A stretch of DNA of 64,000 bases from Galeruca laticollis (GCA_963921935.1 OY998177.1:4429754-4493753), one strand, 5' to 3'; counted from the stretch's first letter, positions 36,560 to 48,725 are shown. The notes: a model not told the origin generated them from the sequence alone. Made by a program: numbers and translations.

Positions 36560-36835
36560 TGGACATCAACCTCCACATCGTTTTCAACGAGAGGTGGAGC
36601 ACCTCGTCGAAGTTGATGTTGATACTCCTACTAAGAGAATTATTAGACAAACCCGATACAATGGGCACCGCAAAAGGACACGAGTTAAGATAGATAGATA
36701 ATATAAAACGAATGAGTAAAGAAAGACTAATTAGAAGGATATTAGAAAGTAAGATTGGAGGAAGGAGAAAAATAGGTGGACCCAAAATGAGGTGGATGGA
36801 CGAGATGATGGGTCTTCCAGGCCTGCTGAGCCAAT
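36560..36835 (+). pseudogene. RTE-like RT C-terminal fragment
   Basis: The frame reads IKRMSKERLIRRILESK, then GGRRKIGGPKMRWMDEM. The G-K/R-R..GxPxxRWxD pattern closes RTE-type RT proteins (compare the RPQKRWVDDI of the RTE at 30918-31427). It belongs to a different copy or family. Confidence 0.6.
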
Positions 36836-36959
36836 TATATATACTTAGAAGAAGCCCATATCAGTATTCTACCTTGATTCGCCTGACCAGCAGATCTGTC
36901 GCCTACAGAGCATGATGGGGATACGATCGTAAGAAAAGTAGGTTCACTACCAAGTCCCC

Positions 36960-37095
36960 CACGAGTTGAGAAGAGTTACACAATGCCGTACAAACAGCTT
37001 GACATGAAATCCCTCAAGATGCAACTGATCATCTCATTCAAAGCATGCTCAGACGACGAGTAAAAGGAACGCATTCAACTGAATAGAGAAGCACT
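36960..37095 (+). pseudogene. Tc1-like transposase C-terminal fragment
   Basis: EELHNAVQTA, stop, HEIPQDATDHLIQSMLRR resembles the helix after the DDE core in Tc1 transposases (W-x-x-IPxxxxxxLIxSMxRR). Only about 40 codons remain. Confidence 0.5.
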
Positions 37096-37336
37096 ACATT
37101 TTCTAGGCTTGGTTTAATTTTTGTTAGTACAAACATTGCTCATTTATCATTTATATCGCATCAAGGAAGTACGAAAAAATTTGTTTTAAGAAATTGTGGA
37201 CAACATTCATTTTTTTTGTAGTATCCTGTACGGTACGGTATATTGAATTGAAATGCAGGTCCTAGCAAGATCATGTTTTTAATTCAACAGCTGTAGTAAA
37301 GCTAACAGCTCAGAGCTGCAAAATAGAAACGTCAAT

Positions 37337-37880
37337 AGGTCCGTCAAGCTGGCCTCCCCCCGGTTGGAATTTTTCTACCAAAATGGTAGCACACATAAAG
37401 GGCACCTAGCACAACCATTTTTATAGCTAGCACACCAACAGGTCACAATAAAAATGCTTTTGAATTCGCGTGGGGCCAGGTTAACGCTAGCCCCCCCGGT
37501 TGGAATTTTTTCGCCAAAATGCTAGCACAGATAAAGGACACCTAGCACAACCTAGCACAACCATTTTTATAGCTAGCACACCAACAGGTCACAATAAAAA
37601 TGCTTTTGAATTCGGGTGGGGCCAGGTTAACGCTAGCCCCCTCCCCGGTTGGAATTTTTTCGCCAAAATGCTATCACAGACAAAGGACACCTAGCACAAC
37701 CTAGCACAACCATTTTTATAGCTAGCACACCAACAGGTCACAATAAAAATGCTTTTGAATTCGTGTGGGGCCTGGTTAACGCTAGCCCCTCCCAGATTGG
37801 AGTTTTTTCGCCAAAATGCTAGCACAGATAAAGGACACCTAACACAATCTAGCACACCATTTTTTATAGCAAGCACACTA
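37337..37880 (+). repeat. left arm: four ~145-bp tandem units
   Basis: The marker GGTTGGAATTTT recurs at 37362, 37498 and 37647, and as GATTGGAGTTTT near 37794. Each unit also has GCTAGCACACCAACAGG and a C-rich run. The frames found here are shadows of the repeat. Confidence 0.92.
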
Positions 37881-39730
37881 AACTACACTCTTGATGCTGG
37901 GGAGTGGGACGGAGGTCAGTGAAATAACGCTATACTCACTCGATGAATAAATGAATGGATAAATGAATAGGTTGAATATATATGTAAAACGGCTGGTTTA
38001 ATTGTTTCTTACTGTAGTTACGAAAAATTTTCGGAGCATTCCACTCATATGATAAAAATTCCAAATTAAGCAGGATCTTTTCGGAGATGACTCTCCAGCA
38101 GGGCCGATAATTTCCCTTTTAAGTCCGTATCTAAGTAACGTCTAAGTAACAATTGTTGTTATTATCATAATTCTAATTTAAAATATCATATAAATGTTAC
38201 GGTTTGAAAACGATTCTTCATGTTTAATCTAAAAATAAGTGATTGAAAATGAAACGTGTAATGTTGTTTAAATACGCACTATAAATTTCGCATTAATACA
38301 GTTTTATGTCGTCTAATCGAGAAATACTCTATCGAATTACACTCGTGAAAATAGTTAGATCATTAGTTTTACTTATATAGTCCATGTTGCTTGTAATATT
38401 ATTAGAAAGAATACATATTATTACAACCATCAGCCCTTCGGGGAAAACCTTTCTTAACCCAAGCATCTGAATAGGCCAGTTTGAATGTACCTGCAAGAAT
38501 TTTATTTACTCTTAAGACCCATAAAAACGGCATTATAAAAATAATTCAAACTTTAACAATAGACTTGGTTTAACGACCCTTTTAAAAAGTCCGATGAAAG
38601 CTTCAGATGGATTATACCTAGTTTTTCGAAAAATAAAAATACCTATGTCATCAATTTTGCTGCCTTCCAATTCATACACATATTGTGAGAAAGCATACAA
38701 AAATTAGTCCACTTTCTTTATTCCGCCAACTTTGGTGATCCGCCATGTTGTATTTAAAATGACGTCACATACCTAATTATGGATTGGCATGCAAACTAGA
38801 CGTATATACAGAATTTCAAATCAATCGGTTGAAGATATCTGCTTCAATACTCAGTTGCAAGATTGCAACCGAAAAAACATACATTGCCAGTTACATACTA
38901 AAAACTCTGAAAAATACATAGTAGTGTTGGTGTCTTATGATATGCCACAGAAATATTTGAAGCTCTGATTAACCGGCTCTAAGAATTAAAAGCTGCACGT
39001 TCTAAGTTAACTTTAAAAAAAATCTGATACTAAAATGCAATATTCATGTTATCATTACAGTGGTTAATTAACCATCAACTTCGGCAATAAATATTCTGGC
39101 AAATTTAAAAATAGAGTTTGAGTGTTTCTTTCAAATAAGGACTACAGTGAACCACGATCAATCTAAAACATGTATTCTCAATATATTGGAACATTTTTAG
39201 GGATCTCAGCCGCCCCTTCCCAGATTGCACAACTTTGTCCAAAGGACATATCCAACGGCTTCGCTTTTTTGGATATTTATTTATCCAACATGTCTGTACG
39301 CAAACGTTTGTCGTTGCCTTTTTTATAGTGTGACGTAATTTGCAACTTATTTGTGCACGGATTGTTTCTGATTTCGTAACTAAATGGTTCAATTTAATTA
39401 ATTGGTTTTATTAAACTTACTATGATTTCAACAAAATTATTTTTAAAAGTGAAGGTTTTTTGTATTCTTTCGTTTTTTAGCATTAATTGAAAATAAATAG
39501 ATAATAATTAATTAAATAATAGTTAATTATTAATTAATTAAATACCCTTCTAGATGGGAAAATATAGATATCAAGCACAATCCGGCAACAGCTGATAACA
39601 ATAATGCTGCTTAGGGGCCATTTTTTATAGGAATATGATGTTTAGGGACAAATACATCTAACATTTTCATTCATTCGTGTAACCATAGCGTTATTTTGCA
39701 GACACCCTCCATCCCCTGAATTCAAAAGCA
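37881..39730. other. foldback element central region
   Basis: Non-coding as far as I can see. The largest frame, 39105-39392 on the minus strand, has no recognisable motif. Confidence 0.5.
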
Positions 39731-40279
39731 TTGCTAATGTACTAGCTTTAAAAAATTTTGTGCTAGGTGTCTTTTATTTGTGCTATCATTTTGGCGGAAA
39801 AAATCCAACCAGAGGGGGCTAGCGTTAACCTGGCCCCACCCGAGTTCAAAAGCATTTTTATTGTGACCTGTTGGTGTGCTAGCTATAAAAATGGTTGTTC
39901 TAGGTTGTGCTAGGTGTCCTTTATCTGTGCTAGCATTTTGGCGAAAAAATTCCAACCGGGGGGGGGGGCTAGCGTTAACCTGGCCCCACCCGAGTTCAAA
40001 AGCATTTTTATTGTGACCTGTTGGTGTGCTAGCTATAAAAATGGTTGTGCTAGGTTGTGCTAGGTGTCTTTTATTTGTGCTAGCATTTTGGCAAAAAAAT
40101 TCCAACCGGGGGGGCTAGCGTTAACCTGGCCCCACCCGAATTCTAATGCATTTTTATTGTGACCTGTTGGTGTGCTAGCTATACAAATGGTTGTGCTAGG
40201 CTGTGCTAGGTGCCCTTTATGTGTGCTAGCATTTTGGTAGAAAAATTTCAACCGGGGGGGGGGGCAGCTTGATGGACCT
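39731..40279 (-). repeat. right arm: four ~145-bp tandem units
   Basis: Reverse complement of the left array. The CCAACC-plus-G-run marker appears near 39808, 39952, 40102 and 40248. G-runs of 9 to 11 bases vary between units. Confidence 0.92.
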
Positions 40280-40288
40280 AACGTCAAT

Positions 40289-41504
40289 ATAGAATATGTT
40301 TGTTAAGCTTGAAACAATAGCTCTTAGAAATGAGCATGTCATGTATGTAGATAATTGATTTTTTAATGTATTTAGTTAGTGTTATTGTTGAGATTTTCTT
40401 TTAACGTTTTATTGAAGTTTTACTTATTTACATTTAGAACACTTGATGAAAATCATCTTATGACCTTTAGAGTTTTTGGTTGCCGGGGATTGAATAAGGG
40501 AGAGACGAGAGAATATTGTGACGGACAACTTCAAAAAAATCGACTTTGACTGTAAATTGAGGTATTTCAAGAATAAAACTGTTATATTCACCTCTGGGAA
40601 TATTATTCAACCTAGACAAACGGAAACAAACCTACATTTATAACAACTTTATTGGTTCTCACTATAGTATTGAATAGAAAAATTTTGTCTTCCAACTTGA
40701 CATTCTACGATAGAAAATTTATAAGCTGATAGCTAAATTTTAAAACTAAGACTGGCAAACGAAATTAAAAAGTTCATATTCATTTAACAATCATAACCCG
40801 CAACTACGGAAACAATTATATTACTGAAATCATTGAAACAAGGATAATATGCTTAATTAGTCCCTGGTGGTGTAGAGAATCAGTTTCTAGCATTATGGTC
40901 TAATGACTTCAAACTGGGAAGCGCTAGGACACAGTCAGTCGCTAAAAGTTGATATATTGTGAGCAGTAGACCATCAAATAATTTCCATGAGTATCTCATA
41001 CTGTACAGTACGGTAGCGTCGATGTGGTTGATGATTATTTTTATTACTATACAAGTATTTAACGTTGACTTTCTACATGAATTATAAAAATAAAATGACT
41101 ACTACCGTTGGAACAATATTATTTCTCTCATTATATCAACCTGTCTCTTTTTAGTAGCTTTGTGTATTAAAGACAACTTTTATTATCACAAAGGTTCGTC
41201 TTCTTTTGAATTCAACTCGGAAGGATTTCTGTGTATAGCGTTGTTCAACTTTAGTCGAGGTAAAAGTGGTTTCTTACGTTTCATGTTAGGGATTACAAGA
41301 TTTTTGAACAAAAACTGGAGCTTGTGTGTATTTTCTTATGCCAAGAAGATTTCAATATAAAATCTAAGAGAATAATCGGATTTCACGGATTTCAAGACAA
41401 AGACGATAGTATGTAGTATCTACTCCAAAGTATACACTATAGACAGAAAAAGATAAAAAGATGTTGAGGGGTAAATGTTTCTATTATATAGTAAATATAT
41501 ACTC
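40289..41504. other. no clear gene
   Basis: AT-rich; the frame at 41160-41360 shows no recognisable feature. Confidence 0.5.
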
Positions 41505-41517
41505 GTATATATATATT

Positions 41518-41571
<54 letters not shown>
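41505..41571. repeat. (TA)n microsatellite
   Basis: TA tract with a TAC interruption, serving as the TA target of the transposon that starts at 41572. Confidence 0.95.
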
Positions 41572-41574
<3 letters not shown>

Positions 41575-42968
41575 GGTGTTCATTTCAGGACTTCCCACCC
41601 TAATTTTCTCGAATGGGACACGTCAACAAATATATCGAAGGGGACAACTTTTTATCATAAAGGCAACGCGTCCCCTTTCACCCCCCGCCAGGGGGAGTTG
41701 CCAACTTAAAATCTTAAATGGGAAGGGATATCGAGTTATACCTCATTTTAAAGGTCTTTTCAATCTCTACACGTCGGCTTTTGTTTTTATTTAATTGATC
41801 GATTAGTTGTCGAAATATTTAGGAAAATCTGTTTGCTGCTTCGTACCATTAAAATAAAAACTGCAATTGTTTGTTTTGTTATTCCTTCCAACTTTTTTGT
41901 ATAAAAAAATGCAGAAAAATGTTTTTGATAGAGAAAATAATAGACATGATACCTATTGAATTGTTTACCATACTTACCAGTTGTGTGAAAAAGCAATTTA
42001 TTAAAAATGGTTTACACTTTATCTGAAAAAGTTGAAATAGTGTTAATTTACGGCACCGAAAACCAATGTGCTCGACGAACTGCTGCAATATTTAACGAAA
42101 GGCACCCAGATAAGAACACCTCTCATACGTACGTCCTAAATCTAATCGCCAAATTTACTCAAACGGGATCTGTTGCAAATTTAAAACATGATCAGCCAAG
42201 AGTTTTGAATGAAGCCACTCAAATTGAAGTGATAGGTTATTTTGGTATGAATGCTAATACTTCGTTACGAACCATTTCTGCTGTAACTGGAATTTCCTTA
42301 GGCTCTGTCCACAAAATTACAAAAATTAATAAATTCCATCCCTATAAAATGAAAGTATGTCAAGAGTTAAGCGAAGACGATTTTGACATAAGAATTGAGT
42401 TTTGTGAACAAATGACTAAAATTATTAATAACAATAAGGAATTTTTAAAAAGTATCTGCTTCACTGATGATTGTACTTTTTATTTAAATGGTTTTGTCAA
42501 CAAACATAATTGCAGATATTGAAGCAATGAAAATGACCATGTATTTGTCGAAGGGCATACCCAGCATCCCCAAAAAATTAATGTATGGGCCGGTATACTA
42601 GGAAATCAAGTAATTGGTCCATTGTTTATAAATGGAAATATGCTAGAAAATACGATCAATCCGTTAATTACCGAAATTGAAAATCAACTGGATAGAGATG
42701 GCAAAAACTTTCTTGACGAAAATGAGATATTTTCTGCAAGATGGAGCTCCCCCCCCCCATTATGTGCTTCCGGTCCGTCAATGGTTGAACAATGTATTTC
42801 CCGGTAAATGGACCTATAGAGTGGCCAGCTAGGTCCCCAGATCTAGCACCATGTGATTTTTTTCTATGAGGACATTTAAAATCAGTTGTTCACACACCCC
42901 CGCCACAAAATATAGGAGACATTCGACAAAGGATTACTGCAGAATGTCGAGCAATTCGAACGTCAATG
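41572..42968 (+). pseudogene. Tc1/mariner-related transposon 1, 3'-disrupted
   Basis: Left end CAGGGTGTTCATTTC follows TA. The transposase starts at 42007 (MVYTLSEKVEIVLIYG), with a helix-turn-helix region (SLRTISAVTGISLGSVHKI). The DDE core follows: ICFTDDCTFYLNG (first Asp), stop, VNVWAGILGNQVIGP; then, after frameshifts, FLQDGAPPPHY (second Asp) and EWPARSPDLAPCDFF (third acidic region). This is the DUF4817-type branch of IS630/Tc1/mariner common in insects. Frameshifts near 42520, 42735 and 42810 kill it. At about 42968 a PLE interrupts it and no right end is found. Confidence 0.8.
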
Positions 42969-43545
42969 TAATGTTTATTACATAAAGATTTAATTAGGTT
43001 GTTACCCTTTCTTTGAATAGAGGAAGTAGGGTCACTAGATAGTTCTACATAGGAACTGTTATTTAAAACAATATCATTAGATAATTCAATATATTGATGT
43101 CTGTCCATAATGACAGTAACATTGCCCTTATCGGATTGAGTAAGAATCAAATGAGGGTTCGCCTTTAAGAAGGCTTTAGATTTAAGTAAAAGGTTATGAA
43201 AAAAAGAATTATTATGTGGTTGTTTTATGTAATTAGTAATAATATTAGTGGCTCTAGCTACCGTGATGTTTCTCATTTTCGAGTCTGTGATTGTGGAAGT
43301 GAGATAGTCTACATCTGATAAAATTGATTTAATTGAAATATCCTTCAAAATGACTGGTTCTACACTAAACTTTGGGCCCAAAGCTAAAAACTGTGAAATA
43401 TCATCAGGTATAGTGGTATTAGAAATATTTCTCAACCAACCCTCTTTTGATTTTAACAATAATTTAAATTGATCACCTTGTAATTTATTAAGGAAGGAAG
43501 GAAGCTTTTCTTGAATCAATAGTTTTTCTTTTTGATAGTACTTAT
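42969..43545 (-). pseudogene. PLE (third family), inverted 5' segment
   Basis: The minus strand encodes the PLE N-terminal region (GWLRNISNTTIPDDISQFL, SDKGNVTVIMDRHQY), the part before RT. It is joined near 43545, with its most 5' end at the junction, to a plus-strand 3' part of the same element. RT motifs 1-3 are missing between the two. This is the same layout as PLE copy 1 at the window start. Confidence 0.85.
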
Positions 43546-44708
43546 TTTTCCTTTAATAACAAAATTTATAAACAAACTTTTGGTACTCCAATGGGAGCGT
43601 CAATTTCTCCTATCTTAGCAGCATATGTCATGGACGATGTTCTGGATACAGTCATACCTGTTCTTTCTTTTTTATAAAAAAGTATGTTGATGACATTATT
43701 TTGGCACTTCCTCGAGAAGGCCTTGATGAACTTCTGGATACATTTAATAGCTTTGATCCTAATATCCAATTCACAATCGAAATGGAAGACTTCGAGAATT
43801 CCGTACCTTTCTTAGATACAAAATTTATTCGTAACAACAATATAATTATTATAGATTGGTACAGGAAGCCATGCAGCTCTAGTAGATATCTTAATTATCA
43901 CTCCTACCACAAACATTCCATGAAAGTGAATTTGGTTAAACAAATGAAGCAGAGAGTACTCAGAATTTCAAATAATGTTTTTCATAATAAAAATCTTAAT
44001 ATTTTACTTAACCTTTTCTTGGATAACTCTTATCCAAGACCTTTATTGAATAAGATATTATTCAGCACATCTAATGCTGTGGATTTGTTGCATGAAGATA
44101 GCCATCCTAACTTAGCCCAGGCGGATGTTGGAACTGATGTGTCCCCTTCTCGACCGGTTTTCGCTACTTTGCCATATATGAGTGACATAACTCCGAGACT
44201 TGCCAGATTGCTCCGTTCATGTGGTGATTTTAAAATTGCTAATAAAACTGTTCTTTCAATCAGATCGATTTACTCTAGAGTTAAAGATAAAGACCCCTTG
44301 ACTTCACTTACTAACGTGGTGTACAGTATTCCTTGCAGAGATTGTGATAAACAATATATCGGACAGACTTTAAGATCTCTATCTAGCCGTATAGTTTCAC
44401 ATAAGAGTGATGCTAGATTACACCCAGAGAGGTGCGCGTTAGCTTTTCATGTAAATTCTCTTGATCATCAGATGAATTATGAGGCTGTGAAGGTGTTAGC
44501 GACTGAGTCTAACAAAACGAAAAGATCATTCTTGGAAATGGCTTTTATTTCACAAAACAATAATGTAATTAACAGGAAAACTGATATTGATCACTTAAGT
44601 GAGATCTACTCATTTTTGTTGTCCTTGGATACTAATTTTGCACATCAAGTGGTGGGAAATAACTATGTTGCTCCTGACAACACCACCCTTATTACTTTAA
44701 TTCAATAA
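43546..44708 (+). pseudogene. PLE (third family), RT palm to GIY-YIG
   Basis: From the junction: NNKIYKQTFGTPMGASISP, a frame change near 43680, the catalytic YVDDIILALP, and a long open frame (43701-44708). It includes NIQFTIEMED, VPFLDTKF, then the GIY-YIG domain with YSIPCRDCDKQYIGQT and SHKSDARLHP, and ends at TAA 44706-44708. The C-terminal half is intact for 335 codons, so the insertion is fairly young. The RT N-terminal half is absent. Confidence 0.9.
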
Positions 44709-45533
44709 TAATAATAATAAACTTACTTTGAATGTATTGGTGTTGGTAGATACATTCAAGTAAACAAATATTTAATTAAACCTAATTTTGAGTGTATTGG
44801 TGTTGGTAGATACATTCAGATTGGAGAACTATTAAATTACTTGATTACTATATTTATTATTACATATTAATATTCTTTTCTGTTGTCTTCTCTTTTCTTC
44901 CTTTGTGTTAGTCCAAACGAAGTGATGTTCTCTACGCACTCTAAACATAGAAAAAATGAGAGCGTTCTCCTAGCTCTGTCTCACATTTTCTTTCTCTCTT
45001 CCTCTTTTCAACAATATTACATCTTCTCATTACACCAATTGTTTGCCCTACAGCTGCCATTACGAAAATAGTGGCATTGTCCCACAGCTCATTATTGACG
45101 TTGGTAACACTGGTTGTCTCTTGCCACTTCCCTTTTGGAGGCAAAATATATCATTTCCTCGCCGGCGTTTAGTATGGTGACACATGAAGATGAAATCAAT
45201 GGTTTTATTTTATAAAATGCTGCGACAATTACAATTGTTGCTATGACACGATTGATTAGGCCGTTGGTTCAATTCCTACTTAAAGATTCCACAATTTACG
45301 ACTTGTAGTTTACGATTTTACATCTTTATGGAATCTAACCTCACTTCGGAGGTAAGTACACACGTGGTTGTGAATTTCATTTTTAATTATTCTCTTTGAC
45401 CACAGTATTTAACTGTTGTTTTTTCATTCTAGTTTCCCTGATGATGAGGACAAACATCCTCGAAAGCTTGGACATTTTCCGCTAAGAGTATATCTTTTCC
45501 AATTTTTTGCTGCAATCCCCAATATTCACTAGT
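44709..45533 (+). repeat. PLE (third family) 3' UTR
   Basis: Begins with an AATAATAATAAT run. A 24-bp block, GTATTGGTGTTGGTAGATAC plus four bases, occurs twice, near 44733 and 44794. The hammerhead-like motif is at 45428-45480 and the end lies at a TA tract. Confidence 0.7.
45428..45480 (+). ncRNA. hammerhead-like motif, third PLE family
   Basis: Core CTGATGA at 45438-45444, one extra T, stem II GAGGA with TCCTC, GAAA at 45462-45465, the palindrome AGCT and T at the cleavage position. Stem I pairs TCC before the core with GGA after the site. Confidence 0.6.
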
Positions 45534-45553
45534 TTTATATATATATATATATA

Positions 45554-46075
45554 CAGGGTGTCCCGGGATTAATGGGAAAAAAGTCAGGAGCGTATAATCT
45601 GAGCCAAAATAATGTTAGTACTTCATATAAACTTTTTCTATTCAGGCCCTCGTTTTCGAGTTATAGGCCTCCAAAGTTTTAATTTTGAATTTGGTTTTCA
45701 TTTTTATTTTTTGTACTAGTTATTTGATCTTTATAAAATTTGTGGCAAACCTATAATGTACGTGTATGTTTATTTTGGAAAGGTAAACAGATTTACAGTA
45801 GTGCCTTGAAGCCAGGGACGGACCACTCGCAATGGTTAGTAATCCAAAAATTTTGGAGGGATGGCACACCCTGTATGAAATTATCGAAATTGACTTCCCC
45901 ACACATAAATCTAACGAAAAGGTACTTTTGCTGGAATTCGATAAAATAAGCCGTTTGGCTAATATTTACAGTTTTATTAATGCACTACGTACAAATTTAC
46001 CAATCTAACTTATTAATACGATGTACTACAAGAAAATGATTTGATGATAGCAGATGATAAAAACATTAAGAAATT
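45554..46075. repeat. left long terminal inverted repeat
   Basis: Matches the reverse complement of 47483-48021 over its whole length with a few substitutions and small gaps. Confidence 0.9.
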
Positions 46076-46227
46076 ATTTGATGGGAATTAAATAGGTACG
46101 CAAACAACGTAATTAGTTGCTTTTATTCAAAATTACGAACACAACATTATTAAACCATTAAGAAAACCTCAAAAAACACAAGTTATAAAACAATGGACTA
46201 AAACTAATTCTTAAACAACAACAAAAA

Positions 46228-47344
46228 CTAACGTTCTTCTAATAAATGTTCAATATGAGCTCCTCCCACTTCCACGCACATTCTAAGTCTACGAAAGTTG
46301 TTTCTTTGCACTTGAAAGAGCAATCCCATATTATTTCTAATAACATTGCAGTGTAACATAATTCTGTCTATTAAATCTTGCCTTGTTTGCACAGGTGTTG
46401 CGTATACCTTACTTTTGAGATAACCCCAGAGAAAGAAATGTATAGGATTAACGTCTCCTGATCGCGGTGGCCATTGAAAAGGGCCTCCACGACCAATCCA
46501 TCTATTAGGAAACCTTGTGTGTAAATGCTGGCGTAAATCTAAACTGAAATGAGGAGTGGCCCCATCATGCATGAACCATAAATTCCTACGAGTTTGTAGA
46601 GGCACATCATCAAACAGGTTCCATAACTCATTTTGCAAAAACTCCAAATATCTCTGACCGGTCAAAGTACCGTCAATAAAGTACGGTCCTATCAAATGAT
46701 TGCCCAAACATCAACCATGAATCTATGCTGGTTCCTAGTTTGGATAATGCCATGTGGATTCACATCATCCCATAAATGCATATTGTGAGAATTAATGAAT
46801 CCATCTCTGGTCAAACCAGATTCGTCCGTAAAAAGGACGTTACTAATAAATGTATTGTCTGCTTGTTGTTGTCGCAAAAACCACTGGCTATACTCAAGTC
46901 GTGCAGGATAATCAGCCACTGTCATACTGTGTACTTTTTTCATGTGAAAAACTGTTCCTTTAGGACGCGATGAACAACTGATTTCGAGACGTTATGTTCT
47001 CTTGATAATTTTCGTAAACTCGTTGATGGTTCATTATCAACTGCATTTAACAAGTCTTGTTCAACTGCCACAGTATGTACGCTTCATACTGGACCTTCTC
47101 CACTTTTTTGGCAAAAAACTTACTAAAATATAAAATGTTGTTTTGTATACATGGAAAATTACATTTACTTATTCATACCTGTTTCTCGTAAGCTGAGATC
47201 AATACGCTCAAACATTCGTCTGTCTGGCAATGCTCTGTTTGCAAAATGCTCTGCATAAAGCCTTCTGGCCTCTAAACAGTTTCGAGAAGCCAGTCCATAC
47301 ATTAAATGCATATCTGCGCACTGAATAAAAGTGAATTCTGCCAT
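46228..47344 (-). pseudogene. transposase of Tc1/mariner-related transposon 2
   Basis: ATG at 47344 starts MAEFTFIQCADMHLMYGLAS, then a first helical region and LSLRET. A 60-bp intron (47178-47119, GTATGA to AG) restores frame into FCQKSGEGPV. Then a stop, VEQDLLNAVDNEPSTSLRKL and VSKSVVHRVLK (helix-turn-helix). The DDE core reads NVLFTDESGLTRDG (Asp 1), MVDVWAIIGNHLIGP, LWFMHDGATPHF (Asp 2) and WPPRSGDVNPIHFFLWG. The third acidic residue (expected NPLDFF) is His. One frameshift lies near 46945. Frame coverage is otherwise complete, so this is a recently dead copy. Confidence 0.85.
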
Positions 47345-47482
47345 AGTAACTGTTAAATTAAGGACTTATGAATTATTGACTACGAACTATTCTACACAAC
47401 GTTTGACAAATAATCCTATGGTTACTTCATAAACGGTAAAAACACTTTTAAAAAGTTTCTACCAACTTTCGAATTAATAAGT

Positions 47483-48021
47483 CGTTAATGTTTTTAATCT
47501 TCTGCTATCGTTAAATTATTTAGTAGTAGTACTGTAGATGTAAATCTTGGACATCGTATTAATAAGTTAGTTAGGTAAATTGGTACGTAGTGCATTAATA
47601 AAACTGTAAATATTAGCCAAACGGCTTATTTTATCGAGTTCCAACAAGAGTACCTTTTCGTTATCTTAATGTGTGGGGAAGTCAATTTTGATAATTTAAT
47701 ATAGGGTGTGCCATCCCTGCAAATTTTTTGGATCACTAACCATTGCGGGTAGTCCGTCCCTGGCTTCAAGGCACAACTGTTAATCTGTTTACCTTTCCAA
47801 AATAAGCATACACGTACATTATAGCTTTGCCGTGAATTTTATGAAGATCAAACAACTAGTACAAATAATAAAAATTAAAACCAAATTCAAAATTCAAACT
47901 TTGGAGGCCTATAACTCGAAAACGAGGGCCTGCATAGAAAAAGTTTATATGAAATACTAACATTATTTTGGCTCATATTATACGCTCCTGACTTTTTTCC
48001 CATTAGTCCCGGGACACCCTG
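47483..48021. repeat. right long terminal inverted repeat
   Basis: Partner of 45554-46075. Confidence 0.9.
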
Positions 48022-48029
48022 TATATATA

Positions 48030-48725
48030 AATATATAACAATTCGTATTAGCAGCTGTTTATTTCACAATTTAGAAGTATTTGTGAGGATGCAGCAATTA
48101 GGCTTGGAAATTAAACTTCTATTTTAATTCATTGAAAGCTTTAGTAATAGTTTTATTACTTCGTCAGTCACACTAAAATACAATGTATAACTAAATATGG
48201 AAAATAAAAAAATAGGTACTTACATTAAACGAGTAAAAAATTTAAATTAAAATCCAGAAGAAACAGTGTAAAAATATGGATTTATGCTTGAGACTTTTCA
48301 AAATTATTGTCAATATGAAGTTGACAAATGGATGATATAACAGAAATGTTCGTAAAAATTATTGTAAGAGGTGGAACTAAGATGTTGATGAAAAATTCTT
48401 TTTATTTAATTTTGTTTCAATGTCCAGAATATTAGAGTAAATAATGTTTAAATTTTGAAAATCACTTTTTTTGTTCAATCTATTTGGTTAATTTTTTATA
48501 TAAACCATTTCTAAAAAACATCTTTTAAACAAATTAATTTTTACGGTTAAAATAGAAATGTTATTGAAATCTATGGAATGTCCTGTTACATTAACGTGCT
48601 GTGACAAAGCACAAGCATTCGGTCTTAAAAGAATATAGCTCTTATGTGAAGTAATTCGTGATTTTAAATTTCTTGAGGTCTCACCAACATATTTTTTATC
48701 ACATTATTGACAACTGATTTTATAG
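48030..48725 (-). pseudogene. PLE GIY-YIG domain and 3' end (another family)
   Basis: Minus strand from 48725: YKISCQ, stop, CDKKYVGETSRNLKSRITSHK, ACALSQHVNVTGHSIDF and KRCFLEMVYI. This is a GIY-YIG nuclease of a PLE with the usual Cys pair and YxGxT. The frame ends near 48375 and a 3' UTR with a hammerhead-like relic follows. RT is missing. The fragment is inserted into or abuts an RTE-like relic at 48726. Confidence 0.75.
48125..48185 (-). ncRNA. decayed hammerhead-like motif
   Basis: Minus-strand core CTGACGA (plus 48161-48167), one extra A, stem II GTAATA with TATTAC, then TAAAGCTT. The G of the GAAA box is T, so this one should be inactive. Confidence 0.45.

Larger units (their letters stand above)
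37337..40279. mobile_element. foldback-type transposon, 2943 bp
   Basis: The element starts AGGTCCGTCAAGCTG and ends in its inverse, AGGTCCATCAAGCTG. It is flanked by a perfect 9-bp duplication AACGTCAAT at 37328-37336 and 40280-40288. Each arm is a tandem array of about 136-149 bp units in opposite orientation. The middle, 37880-39730, holds no transposase that I can see, so the copy is non-autonomous. Foldback elements of Drosophila have the same plan; a 9-bp duplication also fits MULE-type transposases. Confidence 0.88.
45554..48021 (-). mobile_element. Tc1/mariner-related transposon 2, complete ends
   Basis: The 2468-bp element is flanked by TA on both sides. It begins CAGGGTGTCCCGGGA and ends with the inverse. 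The terminal inverted repeats are about 520 bp (45554-46075 and about 47483-48021), with scattered mismatches. The only gene is the minus-strand transposase. It follows directly after the TA tract that ends the PLE at 45533. Confidence 0.9.

Noticed and set aside
36223..36785. Minus-strand open frames opposite the PIN-like pseudogene and the RTE fragment.
   Set aside because: They are shadows of the plus-strand pseudogenes.
37500..40287. Open frames in the foldback arms, for example 39734-40105 minus.
   Set aside because: They are translations of the ~145-bp unit, in both orientations, without any protein feature.
41461..41794. Open frames across the TA tract and left end of transposon 1.
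   Set aside because: Translated microsatellite and transposon end, not a gene.
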